A stretch of DNA of 43,013 bases from Hymenobacter profundi (GTDB lineage Bacteria > Bacteroidota > Bacteroidia > Cytophagales > Hymenobacteraceae): NCBI RefSeq assembly GCF_019334315.1, contig NZ_JAHWGL010000035.1, positions 1-43,013 on the forward strand, written 5' to 3'. This document shows, one piece after another, positions 35,189-43,013 of this stretch; position 1 is the stretch's first letter; each line of letters starts with the position of its first letter. The notes under the pieces are model-generated. The model did not search any database, was not told where the DNA came from, and was given only the letters and a program-made list of their open reading frames with translations. A program made the position numbers and the translations under genes.

Positions 35189-36142
35189 TCAGTAAGCGCT
35201 GGCGTCGGTCAGGATTTTTACGTCGTCGGGGCTGAGCGTGAGGATGGTCGCCTTCATAATGTCACGCACCTGCTCCATGTTGGTAGCACTGGCAATGGGG
35301 GCCGTGAGGCCGGGCTGGGCCATAATCCAGGCGAGGGCCACCTGGGCCTGGGTGGCGTGGTGGCGTTCGGCTACCTCATCCAGAGCGGCCAGCACCTTGA
35401 AACCCCGGTCGTTCAGGTATTTCTTGCCGATGCCGCCACCGCGCTGGCTTTTCTGCAAGTCGTCTTCTGAGCGGTATTTGCCCGTGAGGAAGCCCGAAGC
35501 CAGGCCGTAATACGGAATCACGCCGATGCCGAACTCCTGCACCACGGGCAGCAATTGCTTCTCGAAGTCTTCCCGGTCGTAGAGGTTGTACTCGGGTTGC
35601 AGCGACTCGTAACGGGGTAGGTCCTGGTCGGTGCTGGCTTGCAGGGCCGCACGCAGGCGCTCAGCCGAGAAGTTGCTGGCCCCAATGGCCCGGATTTTTC
35701 CTTCCTGAATCAGCTCGGCGTAGGCCTGCAAGGGCTCCTCTACGGGCAGCGTCTCGTCGTCTTTGTGCGACTGGTACAGGTCGATGTAGTCGGTTTGCAG
35801 GCGGCGCAACGAGGCTTCCACCGACTTCTTAATGTAGTCTTTGGCCAGGCCCTGGGAGCCGTCGCCCATCTGCATCCCTACCTTGGTGGCGATAATGATG
35901 TCGTCGCGGCGGTGGCGTTGTTGCAGCCACTTGCCAAGTATGGTTTCCGACTCGCCGCCCTGGTGGCCAGGCACCCAAGCCGAGTACACGTTGGCCGTAT
36001 CGATGGCGTTGCCGCCCTCGCCCACAAACGTGTCGAGTACGCGGAAAGAAGTTTGTTCGTCGGCGGTCCAGCCAAATACGTTGCTGCCCAGCACCAGCGG
36101 GGCGATATACAGGCCAGAGCGGCCCAGTTCGCGTTTTTCCAT
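35189..36142 (-). CDS. Aldo-keto reductase
   Basis: The 317-residue protein is a single (beta/alpha)8 aldo-keto reductase domain. The catalytic set is visible: Asp in NAIDTANVYS, the Tyr of that same motif, Lys in IIATKVGM and His in YQSHKDDE. The NADPH-binding end includes IPYYGLASGFLTGKY and PIASATNMEQVRD. It probably reduces aldehydes or ketones; no substrate can be assigned. ATG at 36142 (MEKRELGRSG) is the usual family N-terminus, whereas the frame opens earlier at 36214. The barstar-like gene lies 77 bases upstream on the same strand. Confidence 0.95.
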   Translation of the reverse strand: MEKRELGRSGLYIAPLVLGSNVFGWTADEQTSFRVLDTFVGEGGNAIDTANVYSAWVPGHQGGESETILGKWLQQRHRRDDIIIATKVGMQMGDGSQGLAKDYIKKSVEASLRRLQTDYIDLYQSHKDDETLPVEEPLQAYAELIQEGKIRAIGASNFSAERLRAALQASTDQDLPRYESLQPEYNLYDREDFEKQLLPVVQEFGIGVIPYYGLASGFLTGKYRSEDDLQKSQRGGGIGKKYLNDRGFKVLAALDEVAERHHATQAQVALAWIMAQPGLTAPIASATNMEQVRDIMKATILTLSPDDVKILTDASAY

Positions 36143-36219
36143 GAGAAAGATTGAAAGAATAAGTGGGTAGGAACCGGGTAGGGCTCCGGGTAGTAGTACC
36201 CGATAGGCAAGCAATAAGT

Positions 36220-36507
36220 TTAGGCCGGCGGGTCCAGCTCGATGCGCTTGCCGGGCACGTAGTCGTTGTAATCAGCCACTACCTGCCGCAGGATTTCCAT
36301 GTCCCGCGGGCAGGCCGCGGCGAAGTCCTGCCAGTGCTGCAAGGTGAGTATGATGGGCATATCGGCAATGGCCACAATACTGTCCCAGAAAGCATCCCAG
36401 CTGACACCGTACCAGTCCTCAAACGCCAATTCCCGCTTGAAAAACATATGCAAATCGGCCTTGGTGGTGAGGCCGCGAAGGTCGAGGGTGAGGTGGGGAA
36501 CGGGCAT
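36220..36507 (-). CDS. Barstar-family protein (ribonuclease inhibitor-like)
   Basis: The 95-residue protein, starting at ATG 36507, matches the barstar fold in length and key motif. WYGVSWDAFWDSI (about 32-44) aligns with the barnase-contact segment of barstar, keeping the two aspartates equivalent to Asp35 and Asp39 (here Asp38, Asp42) and the nearby Trp. Barstar is the cytoplasmic inhibitor of the secreted ribonuclease barnase. No barnase-like or other toxin gene is visible in this window, so the target may be elsewhere or the protein may have another use. Confidence 0.85.
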   Translation of the reverse strand: MPVPHLTLDLRGLTTKADLHMFFKRELAFEDWYGVSWDAFWDSIVAIADMPIILTLQHWQDFAAACPRDMEILRQVVADYNDYVPGKRIELDPPA

Positions 36508-36530
36508 GGGCGGGTGGGTAGTTTCAGGAT

Positions 36531-36629
36531 GTAGAGACGCATACTTGCGTCTCGTCGTTGCTGATGTTGTTCGCCAGAACAGTGCTGACGCAAATCGTTC
36601 AACGACGAGACGCAAGTATGCGTCTCTAC
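36531..36629. repeat. Perfect 30-bp inverted repeat
   Basis: Arms at 36531-36560 and 36600-36629 (GAGACGCATACTTGCGTCTC core) are exact inverse complements with a 39-base loop. Each arm is itself partly palindromic. It fills the gap between the first amylase and barstar genes. Confidence 0.9.
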
Positions 36630-36648
36630 AGGGTATACAAATGACTTT

Positions 36649-37998
36649 TTACGCTACGTACTCCAGCACCCGCCAGCCGTGAGCTTCCACCGTCAGCGCC
36701 CTACCCGGCAATAGCTCCTCCGTAAGGCCGCTGAACACGTCGTACCAGGCATTGGTTACGGTGTCGGGTAGTTCCCATTCCAGCGGAGTAGGGGTGCTGT
36801 TTACCACCACTAGCACAGCCGCTTCTCCATGCCAACGCACAAAAGCATAAGCCGCATCTGGCGCTGGCAGCCGCTCGAAGCGGCTTTCGCGGACGCCATT
36901 GTGCAGGGCCGCGTGGCGCTTTTTGAGCTGGAGTAGCGTGGTGTAGAAGGCCTGCAAGGGGTAGTCGTTCCAGTCAATCGTATCTCTGTCGAAGAAGGCG
37001 AGGCGCTTATTCAGAGCGGCTTCCTGACCGGTGTAGACCAGCGGCATACCCGGTAGCAGGGTGCACAGCACGGCGAAGGGTAGGGCGTTTTCGCCCAGGC
37101 GCTCGTACTCGGTGCCGTCCCAGCTGTTCACGTCGTGGTTGCTGGTGAAGTGCATCAGATACACATTACGCGGGTATTTGGCCCGTTCGGCGGCGAGGTA
37201 GGCATCTACCTCGCGCAGCGGTTGCTTGCCCTCAGCCACGTGGTCGAGGAAATAGTGGAGGCGCAGACCAAAGGTCATGTCAAAGGCGCGCTCTAGCAGG
37301 CGGGTGTTGCTGTTGAAGTTCTCCCAGGTTTGCCCGCCCGAGGGGTACAGCTCGTCCCACTCGGCCAGCATAAATACGGGTTTCACCTGATCCAGCTCCT
37401 GGCGGGCAGCATCCCAGAAATCGGTAGGCACTAGTCCGGCCACGTCGCAGCGGTAGCCGTCGATGTCGGCCTCGCGCACCCAATAGAGCAGGGCGTCGGT
37501 CATATAGCGGCGCAGTTCCTGGCTGTGGTAGTCCAAGTCTACCACGTCTTCCCAATCAGGAATGGGCGGCACCATTTGGCCGTTTTCGTCCTTGGTGAAC
37601 CACTCGGGGTGCTCGGTTACCAGCAGGTTGTCCCAACTGGTATGGTTGGCTACCCAGTCCAGAATCACGTGCATGTCCAGGCGGTGCGCTTCTTCTACCA
37701 CATAGCGCAAATCATCCAGCGTGCCGAACTCCGGATTCACCGCGAAGTAGTCACGCACGGCGTATTGGCTGCCCAGCGTGCCCTTGCGGTGCAGCTCCCC
37801 AATCGGGTGAATCGGCATGAGCCACACAATGCCAACGCCCATCGCCGCTAGGCGCGGCAGGTGCTCGGCAAACGCCCGAAACGTGCCTTCGGGCGTGTAC
37901 TGGCGCACGTTTACTTCGTAAATGCTGGCGTGCGCAGCCCACTCGGGGTGTTGAACCTGAAATAAATGCTCGTGCGGATGCGGGGTGAAATCGTGCAT
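36649..37998 (-). CDS. GH13 alpha-amylase-family protein without a signal peptide
   Basis: The 449-residue protein starts at ATG 37998 (MHDFTPHPHEHLF). The four GH13 conserved regions are present: DWVANHTSWD (114-123), GYRCDVAG with nucleophile Asp185, FMLAEWDEL with acid/base Glu213, and FTSNHDVNSWDG with His288-Asp289. A short C-terminal beta domain closes the sequence. No signal peptide is present, so it should act in the cytoplasm on imported or stored glucans. It is about 70% similar by eye to the lipoprotein amylase upstream. The frame opens at 38184, but the extension has no family match and crosses a palindromic repeat. Confidence 0.94.
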   Translation of the reverse strand: MHDFTPHPHEHLFQVQHPEWAAHASIYEVNVRQYTPEGTFRAFAEHLPRLAAMGVGIVWLMPIHPIGELHRKGTLGSQYAVRDYFAVNPEFGTLDDLRYVVEEAHRLDMHVILDWVANHTSWDNLLVTEHPEWFTKDENGQMVPPIPDWEDVVDLDYHSQELRRYMTDALLYWVREADIDGYRCDVAGLVPTDFWDAARQELDQVKPVFMLAEWDELYPSGGQTWENFNSNTRLLERAFDMTFGLRLHYFLDHVAEGKQPLREVDAYLAAERAKYPRNVYLMHFTSNHDVNSWDGTEYERLGENALPFAVLCTLLPGMPLVYTGQEAALNKRLAFFDRDTIDWNDYPLQAFYTTLLQLKKRHAALHNGVRESRFERLPAPDAAYAFVRWHGEAAVLVVVNSTPTPLEWELPDTVTNAWYDVFSGLTEELLPGRALTVEAHGWRVLEYVA

Positions 37999-38083
37999 GA
38001 AAACAGCGTTGACGGAAACGAAACGTACCGTCCTATACGCAAGAGCAGCCCGGAGGTCCGGTTCGGTCTGATTGTTTGCGCCT

Positions 38084-38213
38084 GCCGGTCCGACGTCGTA
38101 GGCGTCCGACCGGTCATCGTCGCTACGTTGCTCCAATCTCCTGCTGACGCCTACTCCCCGCGGCGCAGGCATCAGCAATGGCAACCGGTCCGACGCCCTA
38201 GGCGTCCGACCGG
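38084..38213. repeat. Pair of near-palindromic repeats between the two amylase genes
   Basis: Copies at 38084-38113 and 38184-38213 share CCGGTCCGACG and TAGGCGTCCGACCGG and are each close to palindromic, so they read as both direct and inverted repeats. Between them a second smaller inverted repeat (TGCTGACGCCT and its complement with one mismatch) is visible at about 38142-38175. Confidence 0.75.
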
Positions 38214-38223
38214 CAACACCGTT

Positions 38224-39714
38224 TTACTCCTGTGCTGCCGCTTCCATCAGCTCATATACCTGGTACCCATGCGGCGTGAGCGAGACGCGGCTGCGAGCGC
38301 CCAGACGCAACGTCCGCTCACTGAAGATTTCGCGGTAGGTTCCTGCGGGCACCTGGGGTAGGCCAAACGCCTGCTCCTGGTCGGAGGGATTCACGCAGAC
38401 CACCACCGTGGCGGTGCTTGGTGCACGGCTGCCGGTGCGACGCGCAGTAGCGGGCGTATCCGGCGTTGTAGTGGCCGAATCGGTAGGGACCGTCTGGCCC
38501 TGGCGGTAGAACGCATACACGCCAGCCGGCGTGGACAGGCGCTCGAAGGTAGCGCACGCGTCACCGTTGGTGAGGGCTGCGCTACGCTTTTTGAGTTGCA
38601 ATAGCTTGGTGTAGAAGTCGCCCAGAGGGTAGGCGTTCCAGTCGATCTGGTCTTTGTCGAAGAACTTCAGGCGCCGTTCAAAGCCCGCTTCCTGCCCGCT
38701 ATACACCATCGGAATGCCGGGTAGGGTAGTGGTGAGCACAGCCATAGCCAGCGCGTTTTCGCCCAGGCGTTCATACTCGGTGCCGTCCCAGCTGTTCACG
38801 TCATGACTGCTGGTGAAATTCATCAGGTAGATGCCCGCCGGGTATTTGGCGCGCTCCGCTTGTCGGTAGGCGTCGATGGCCGCCACGGGCTGTTTGCCCT
38901 GGGCGATGCTGTCGAGCAAGTAGTGCAGGCGCAGGGCGTAGGTGGCATCGAAAGCCTGTTCGAGCAGGTGGGTGTTGGGCGTGAACTCGCCGGCTTTCAG
39001 GAAGGGCGGGTGGTGCAGCTCGTCCCACTCGGCCAGCATAAATACGGGCTGAATTTTCTCCAGCTCCCGGCGCGTGTCGTTCCAGAAATCGGTGGGCACC
39101 ATGCCAGCCACATCGCAACGGAAGCCATCGAACCCGGCGGTTTTCACCCAGTAGGCCATGGTTTCGGTCATATACTGGCGCAACTCCGGCTTGCTATAAT
39201 CGAGGTCAATAACGTCCTGCCAATCGGCTACAGGGGCTACAAAGCCGCCGTTTTCGCCTTTGGTGAACCATTCGGGATGCTGCTGGGCCAGCTCGCTGTC
39301 CCAACTGGTGTGGTTGGCTACCCAGTCCAGTATCACATGCATGCCCAACCGGTGCGCTTCCTGAATTAGGTGCTGCAAATCAGCCATCGTACCTAATTCG
39401 GAGTTCACGGCGCGGTAGTCCTGGATAGAGTAGGGGCTGCCCAACGTGCCCTTGCGTTTTTCCACCCCGATGGGCTGCACTGGCATCAGCCACAAAATCC
39501 CTACCCCCATTTGCTGCAAGCGGGGCAAATGCGCCTCAAACGCCCGAAATGTACCCGCGGGCGTGTACTGCCGCACATTCACCTGGTAGATGCTGGCGTG
39601 GGCCGCCCAGGCCGGGTGCTGAATGGTGTAGGGCGCCGGCAGCGGCGGGCAGGTAGGGTTGGACTGACAAGCCGCGAGAAACAGGCTTACAAACAGCAGA
39701 AGGCAGAAACGCAT
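38224..39714 (-). CDS. GH13 alpha-amylase-family lipoprotein
   Basis: The 496-residue protein has a lipoprotein signal peptide with the lipobox LAAC (Cys16), so it is membrane-anchored outside the cytoplasm. GH13 regions are DWVANHTSWD (130-139), GFRCDVAG with nucleophile Asp201, FMLAEWDEL with Glu229 and FTSSHDVNSWDG. A Thr/Ala/Arg-rich insert (about 415-440, TTTPDTPATARRTGS) interrupts the C-terminal beta domain and is missing from the paralog. It probably degrades alpha-glucans outside the inner membrane, feeding the cytoplasmic paralog, an inference from their pairing. Confidence 0.94.
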   Translation of the reverse strand: MRFCLLLFVSLFLAACQSNPTCPPLPAPYTIQHPAWAAHASIYQVNVRQYTPAGTFRAFEAHLPRLQQMGVGILWLMPVQPIGVEKRKGTLGSPYSIQDYRAVNSELGTMADLQHLIQEAHRLGMHVILDWVANHTSWDSELAQQHPEWFTKGENGGFVAPVADWQDVIDLDYSKPELRQYMTETMAYWVKTAGFDGFRCDVAGMVPTDFWNDTRRELEKIQPVFMLAEWDELHHPPFLKAGEFTPNTHLLEQAFDATYALRLHYLLDSIAQGKQPVAAIDAYRQAERAKYPAGIYLMNFTSSHDVNSWDGTEYERLGENALAMAVLTTTLPGIPMVYSGQEAGFERRLKFFDKDQIDWNAYPLGDFYTKLLQLKKRSAALTNGDACATFERLSTPAGVYAFYRQGQTVPTDSATTTPDTPATARRTGSRAPSTATVVVCVNPSDQEQAFGLPQVPAGTYREIFSERTLRLGARSRVSLTPHGYQVYELMEAAAQE

Positions 39715-39907
39715 GCCGAAAAATAGTGCTTTTCGGATGTTATATGGTAATAGCGGGAGGCGTAAACAAAACTTTTATGTCTCCCGTGCAATCTGAAAGC
39801 TAGATGTGAGTCGTTCATAAAAACGACAGGATGCCGATGCACCTTCGTCGGCACCTTCATACTAGTCTTGACCATTCCACCACCCTCCATTCCCATCTTT
39901 TAGCTGA

Positions 39908-41905
39908 ATGCGTAAACTTCGTTTTCTATTAGCCGCTGCCGTTGGCCTCACGGCTGCTACTGCCCAGGCCCAGGTCCAAACCCCCAACGCTGGCACCTAC
40001 GACGCCCACACGCTGTTTTCGCCGCTGTTTCAGAACGATCCCGGTACGGCCTACCGCACGGGCGGCGGCCAGCCCGGCGCTTCCTACTGGCAAAACGCGG
40101 CCAGCTACCAGATCAACGCTACGCTGGACGAAAAACAGGAGCGGGTCAACGGCTCCGTCACCATCACCTACACCAACAACAGCCCCAGCGCCCTACCCTT
40201 CGTGTGGGTGCAGCTCGATCAGAACCTGTTCAAGCGCACCTCCCGCGGCGCCCTGACAACGCCCATCCGCGGGGCCCGCAACGGCGCCCGCTTCGGCAAC
40301 GCGGCCGATGAGCCCGCCGGTGGCGACAGCCTCCAAACGGTGCGCATTGAGCTGCACGGCAAGAAAAGCACAGCCAAGTACGTGGTGACGGACACGCGCA
40401 TGCAGATTCAGCTGCCCGAGGCCCTGAAGCCCAACGGCGACAAGCTGCGCATCAGCATCGACTACTCGTTCTACATCCCGGAGTACGGCTCCGACCGTCT
40501 GGGCCGTAAGCAGACGCCCAACGGCCAGATTTACGAAATAGCGCAGTGGTACCCGCGCATGGCCGTGTACGACGATGTGGAGGGCTGGAATACGCTGCCC
40601 TACCTCGGCGCGGGCGAGTTTTATCTTGAATACGGTGACTTCGACTATACCATCAACGTGCCCGCCAATTACATCGTGGGCGGCTCGGGCGAGTTGGTGA
40701 ACCCCAAAGAAGTGCTGACCTCGGCCCAACAGCAGCGCCTGCAACAGGCCGCCAACTCCGATAAAACCGTGATGGTGCGCACGCCCGCTGAGGTGACGCA
40801 ACCCAGCTCGCGTCCGGCCGGCAAAAACGGCCGCCTGACGTGGCACTTCCGCTGCCAGCAGGCCCGCGACGTGGCCTGGGCCGCCTCGCCGGCCTTCGTG
40901 TGGGACGCAGCCCGCATGAACCTGCCTAGCGGCAAGAAGTCGCTGGCTATGTCGCTCTACCCGCCCGAGGTGGCTGCCGATTCGGCCTGGGGGCGCTCCA
41001 CGGAGTACGTGAAGCACAGCATCGAATACAACTCCAAGCAGTGGTTTGAATATACCTACCCCGTGGCGACCAACGTGGCGGGCATTGTGGGCGGCATGGA
41101 GTATCCGGGCATCGTGTTTTGCAGCGCCAACTCGAAGGGCGGCCGCCTGTGGAGCGTGACCGACCACGAGTTCGGCCATAATTGGTTTCCGATGATTGTG
41201 GGCTCCAACGAGCGCAAGTACCCGTGGATGGACGAGGGCTTCAACACCTTTATCAACATTCACAGCACCCGCAACTTCAACAACGGCGAGTACAAGCCTA
41301 ACAGCGACAGCGCCAAGTACATTCTGCCTTACCTGCTCCGGGTGCCCGATGCCGATGTGCCCTACACGGCACCCGACGTCACGCAATCCCAATATCTGGG
41401 CTTTGCGGCCTACTCCAAGCCGGCCTTCGGGCTAGTGCTATTGCGCGAGGCCATCTTGGGACCGGAGCGGTTCGACTACGCGTTTCGCACGTACATCAAG
41501 CGCTGGGCTTTCAAGCACCCTACCCCCAAAGACTTCTTCCGGACCATGGAAGACGTGGGTGGTGAGGACTTGGGTTGGTTCTGGAAGGAGTGGTTTCTGG
41601 AAAACTGGCTGCTCGACCAGGCCGTTACCACCGTCAGCTATGTGAACCAGGACCCTGCCCAGGGTGCCCTCATCACCATCGAAAACAAGGACCGCGCCGC
41701 CATGCCGGTGTTTGTGGCCGTGCGTGAAAGCAATGGCAAGGTAGGGCGCGTGAAGCTACCCGTGGAAGTGTGGCAACGCGGCGGCACCTGGACGTTCCGC
41801 TACCCCTCCACCTCGCCCCTGGCTCTGGTGCTCCTCAACCCCGACAACCTACTGCCCGACGCGAATCCCAACAACAATTACTGGCTGCCGATGGAGCTTA
41901 AATAA
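39908..41905 (+). CDS. M1-family zinc metallopeptidase (aminopeptidase N-like)
   Basis: The 665-residue protein has a signal peptide ([21 protein letters not shown]), so it is exported. The zinc site is complete: HEFGH (His420, Glu421, His424) followed by Glu443 in MDEGF, the HExxH-x18-E pattern of gluzincins. The upstream exopeptidase motif reads GGMEYPG rather than the classical GAMEN. The N-terminal half is the beta-rich M1 domain. There is no type IX sorting tail, so it is likely periplasmic. A role in peptide trimming is expected. Confidence 0.94.
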   Translation: MRKLRFLLAAAVGLTAATAQAQVQTPNAGTYDAHTLFSPLFQNDPGTAYRTGGGQPGASYWQNAASYQINATLDEKQERVNGSVTITYTNNSPSALPFVWVQLDQNLFKRTSRGALTTPIRGARNGARFGNAADEPAGGDSLQTVRIELHGKKSTAKYVVTDTRMQIQLPEALKPNGDKLRISIDYSFYIPEYGSDRLGRKQTPNGQIYEIAQWYPRMAVYDDVEGWNTLPYLGAGEFYLEYGDFDYTINVPANYIVGGSGELVNPKEVLTSAQQQRLQQAANSDKTVMVRTPAEVTQPSSRPAGKNGRLTWHFRCQQARDVAWAASPAFVWDAARMNLPSGKKSLAMSLYPPEVAADSAWGRSTEYVKHSIEYNSKQWFEYTYPVATNVAGIVGGMEYPGIVFCSANSKGGRLWSVTDHEFGHNWFPMIVGSNERKYPWMDEGFNTFINIHSTRNFNNGEYKPNSDSAKYILPYLLRVPDADVPYTAPDVTQSQYLGFAAYSKPAFGLVLLREAILGPERFDYAFRTYIKRWAFKHPTPKDFFRTMEDVGGEDLGWFWKEWFLENWLLDQAVTTVSYVNQDPAQGALITIENKDRAAMPVFVAVRESNGKVGRVKLPVEVWQRGGTWTFRYPSTSPLALVLLNPDNLLPDANPNNNYWLPMELK

Positions 41906-41907
41906 GC

Positions 41908-41980
41908 TGATAGCTAATAGCTGTTGGCTGTTAGCTTTTCGTTCGATGGGAAGCTAACAGCCAACAACTAGTAGTTATCA
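41908..41980. repeat. Inverted repeat, 30-bp arms (TAGCTGTTAGC family)
   Basis: Arms at 41908-41937 and 41951-41980 are inverse complements with three mismatches and a 13-base loop. It starts three bases after the M1 peptidase stop and runs up to the stop of the convergent membrane gene. Confidence 0.85.
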
Positions 41981-42418
41981 ACCTTTCTTACTGAGCTCAT
42001 AGCCGATAATGGCCGGCACGTAAAACGTGACGTCGGCCGCGAACTTAGCCAGCAATACACCTCCGGCAAAATTGCCTACCCACAGCGGCACGTAGTACAG
42101 TAGGGTAGGGCGAATCAGGAAGCTGTCGAGCACTTCGGCCACACCAAACTCAATCACCAGCGCCCGCAGGTTGCGTAGCAAATCCGAGGTAGTGTAGGTA
42201 TGACCAGTGGCCTGCAAGCGGCGCTGGGTGGTGCGCACGTCGCGGGCCAGGATCAGGCCGAAGTAGGCCACGTTGCCGGCCCAGGTGGCAGCGAGGGCAG
42301 CCGTGAGGCGCTGCTGAGTGAGGGCGTAAGCCAGGGCCGCGCCCAGCAGCGTGGCTGCCACCGAGGCCAGCTCGGCCGGCAGGTAGCGCCGCAACCACTC
42401 GCGTACGTGCTGCCGCAT
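41978..42418 (-). CDS. Small integral membrane protein of unknown function
   Basis: I do not assign this 146-residue protein to a named family. It starts MRQHVREWLRRYLPAELAS and has about four hydrophobic segments (around 17-33, 40-58, 85-110 and 115-140) separated by a basic loop (RDVRTTQRRLQ). No catalytic motif or cysteine is visible. It is probably an inner-membrane protein. It is convergent with the M1 peptidase gene and divergent from the small gene at 42577. The overall pattern resembles small multi-pass proteins found as single genes in many bacteria. Confidence 0.72.
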   Translation of the reverse strand: MRQHVREWLRRYLPAELASVAATLLGAALAYALTQQRLTAALAATWAGNVAYFGLILARDVRTTQRRLQATGHTYTTSDLLRNLRALVIEFGVAEVLDSFLIRPTLLYYVPLWVGNFAGGVLLAKFAADVTFYVPAIIGYELSKKG

Positions 42419-42576
42419 AGGGTAGGAGGTAGGCCAGCACCGAAAAGGCTGTCTGGCGGGTCAGAATTGGTGGTCGAAGATAATGCCCCTATCTTGCCGG
42501 CTCAATGGGCGGCCCGCAACAGCCACCGTAAAGCGCCCGTAGAAAAACCGTTTTTCCTTCTTCAATTTCCCTGCTC

Positions 42577-42912
42577 ATGTCTGTTACCTCCGATATCGAA
42601 AACACCATTGCCGCCATGGACAACGATCTGCACCGCGTGGACGCCACCGGTCTGCTCGACCAGTGGATCAACCGCCTGCAAGGTTTCGACGGCAAAATCA
42701 GCGCGTCGATGGTCGACGAAATGCGTCACCTGCGCGGCATGATTGGTGGCTCTACCAGCAGCGACATCACCAAAATTGCTGATTCTCTGCAAAACCTCTC
42801 CAACCTCACGGCCCAAGCTGCCTATGACGGCCACGGCTTCGAGTACGATGCCCTGCGTCACCTCAACCAGAAGCTGGCCTCCGCCGCCGGCCAGATCCGC
42901 ACCGGGTTGTAG
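42577..42912 (+). CDS. Small hypothetical protein, predicted helical
   Basis: The 111-residue product starts at ATG 42577 and has no signal peptide, cysteine or membrane segment. It is predicted to be mainly alpha-helical, with heptad-like spacing in IADSLQNLSNLTAQAAY and YDALRHLNQKLASAAG. Codon use matches the genome, which supports a real gene. No family is recognised. It lies divergent from the membrane gene at 41978-42418, and downstream there is only the repeat near the window end. Confidence 0.7.
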   Translation: MSVTSDIENTIAAMDNDLHRVDATGLLDQWINRLQGFDGKISASMVDEMRHLRGMIGGSTSSDITKIADSLQNLSNLTAQAAYDGHGFEYDALRHLNQKLASAAGQIRTGL

Positions 42913-42976
42913 GGAGTGTCGAATTTTAGATGTTGAGTTGGGCGCAAAAGCCTTTCAACTTCAACGAAACCCGCCT

Positions 42977-43005
42977 GTCATCCTGAGCAGAGCGAAGGAC
43001 CTTAT
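42977..43005. repeat. Single arm of the TCATCCTGAGC-type intergenic repeat
   Basis: The sequence reads GTCATCCTGAGCAGAGCGA followed by AGGACCTTA, the same core as at 6303-6420 and, in inverse orientation, at 1-28 and 8166-8193. The partner arm may lie beyond the window. Confidence 0.75.
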
Positions 43006-43013
43006 GCCAGTTG

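Noticed and set aside
40193..41392. Minus-strand frame of 399 codons
   Set aside because: It is antisense to the M1 peptidase gene, including its zinc site; the composition (Val/Gly/His/Arg-rich) is typical of antisense shadows.

Overview
The window looks like a chromosomal stretch from a GC-rich member of the Bacteroidota, most like Hymenobacter or a close relative (Cytophagales). This rests on several things seen in the sequence. There are type IX secretion sorting domains, and DUF4369/TlpA thioredoxin proteins. A parA-parB-DUF5683-dapB-lepB block is present. YidC and LepB have the large Bacteroidota forms, Shine-Dalgarno signals are weak, and G+C is about 60%. The genus is an inference. 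I saw no rRNA, tRNA, CRISPR array, insertion sequence or prophage.

Layout. Positions 50-2131 hold a SAM methyltransferase, apaG, and a divergent ung. Positions 2294-7254 hold a minus-strand chromosome-partition, lysine/cell-wall and secretion block: parA, parB, a DUF5683 protein, dapB and lepB. A metallo-beta-lactamase-fold hydrolase follows at 7356-8036. Positions 8274-13553 on the plus strand hold a peptide-binding lipoprotein, then a compact set that looks like arsenosugar biosynthesis: radical SAM ArsS, arsenite methyltransferase ArsM and two glycosyl/nucleotidyl-transferase-like proteins. Positions 13583-17976 (minus) hold a DUF6438 lipoprotein, yidC and pyrG. Positions 18162-19158 hold a strongly AT-rich orphan gene and a VOC protein, followed by dacB (PBP4) at 19449-20798.

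Positions 20966-24818 (minus) carry three tandem TlpA-like oxidoreductases. The third has an internal duplication. Positions 24959-26863 encode a phosphoserine phosphatase fused to phosphoglycerate dehydrogenase. Positions 27162-32176 carry a large secreted GH5 glycosidase with three CBM6-like modules, convergent with a two-module F5/8-type C (CBM32-like) protein; both have type IX sorting tails. Positions 32465-36507 hold small accessory genes: VOC, DUF983, an AraC regulator, a DUF421 membrane protein with a zinc ribbon, an aldo-keto reductase and a lone barstar-like protein. Positions 36649-39714 hold two paralogous GH13 alpha-amylases, one without a signal peptide and one a lipoprotein. The right end has an M1 aminopeptidase, a small membrane protein and a small hypothetical protein.

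Two sequence-level traits stand out. Many intergenic gaps contain a long inverted repeat (25-44 bp arms). Several of these belong to recurrent families with cores such as TCATCCTGAGC or TAGCTGTTAGC. The octamer GGGTAGGG and its complement recur far more often than composition predicts. No gap exceeds 300 bases once realistic start codons are used; the largest are described below. The main biological candidate for something little described is the four-gene arsenosugar-type operon. The serB-serA fusion and the AT-rich orphan gene come next.
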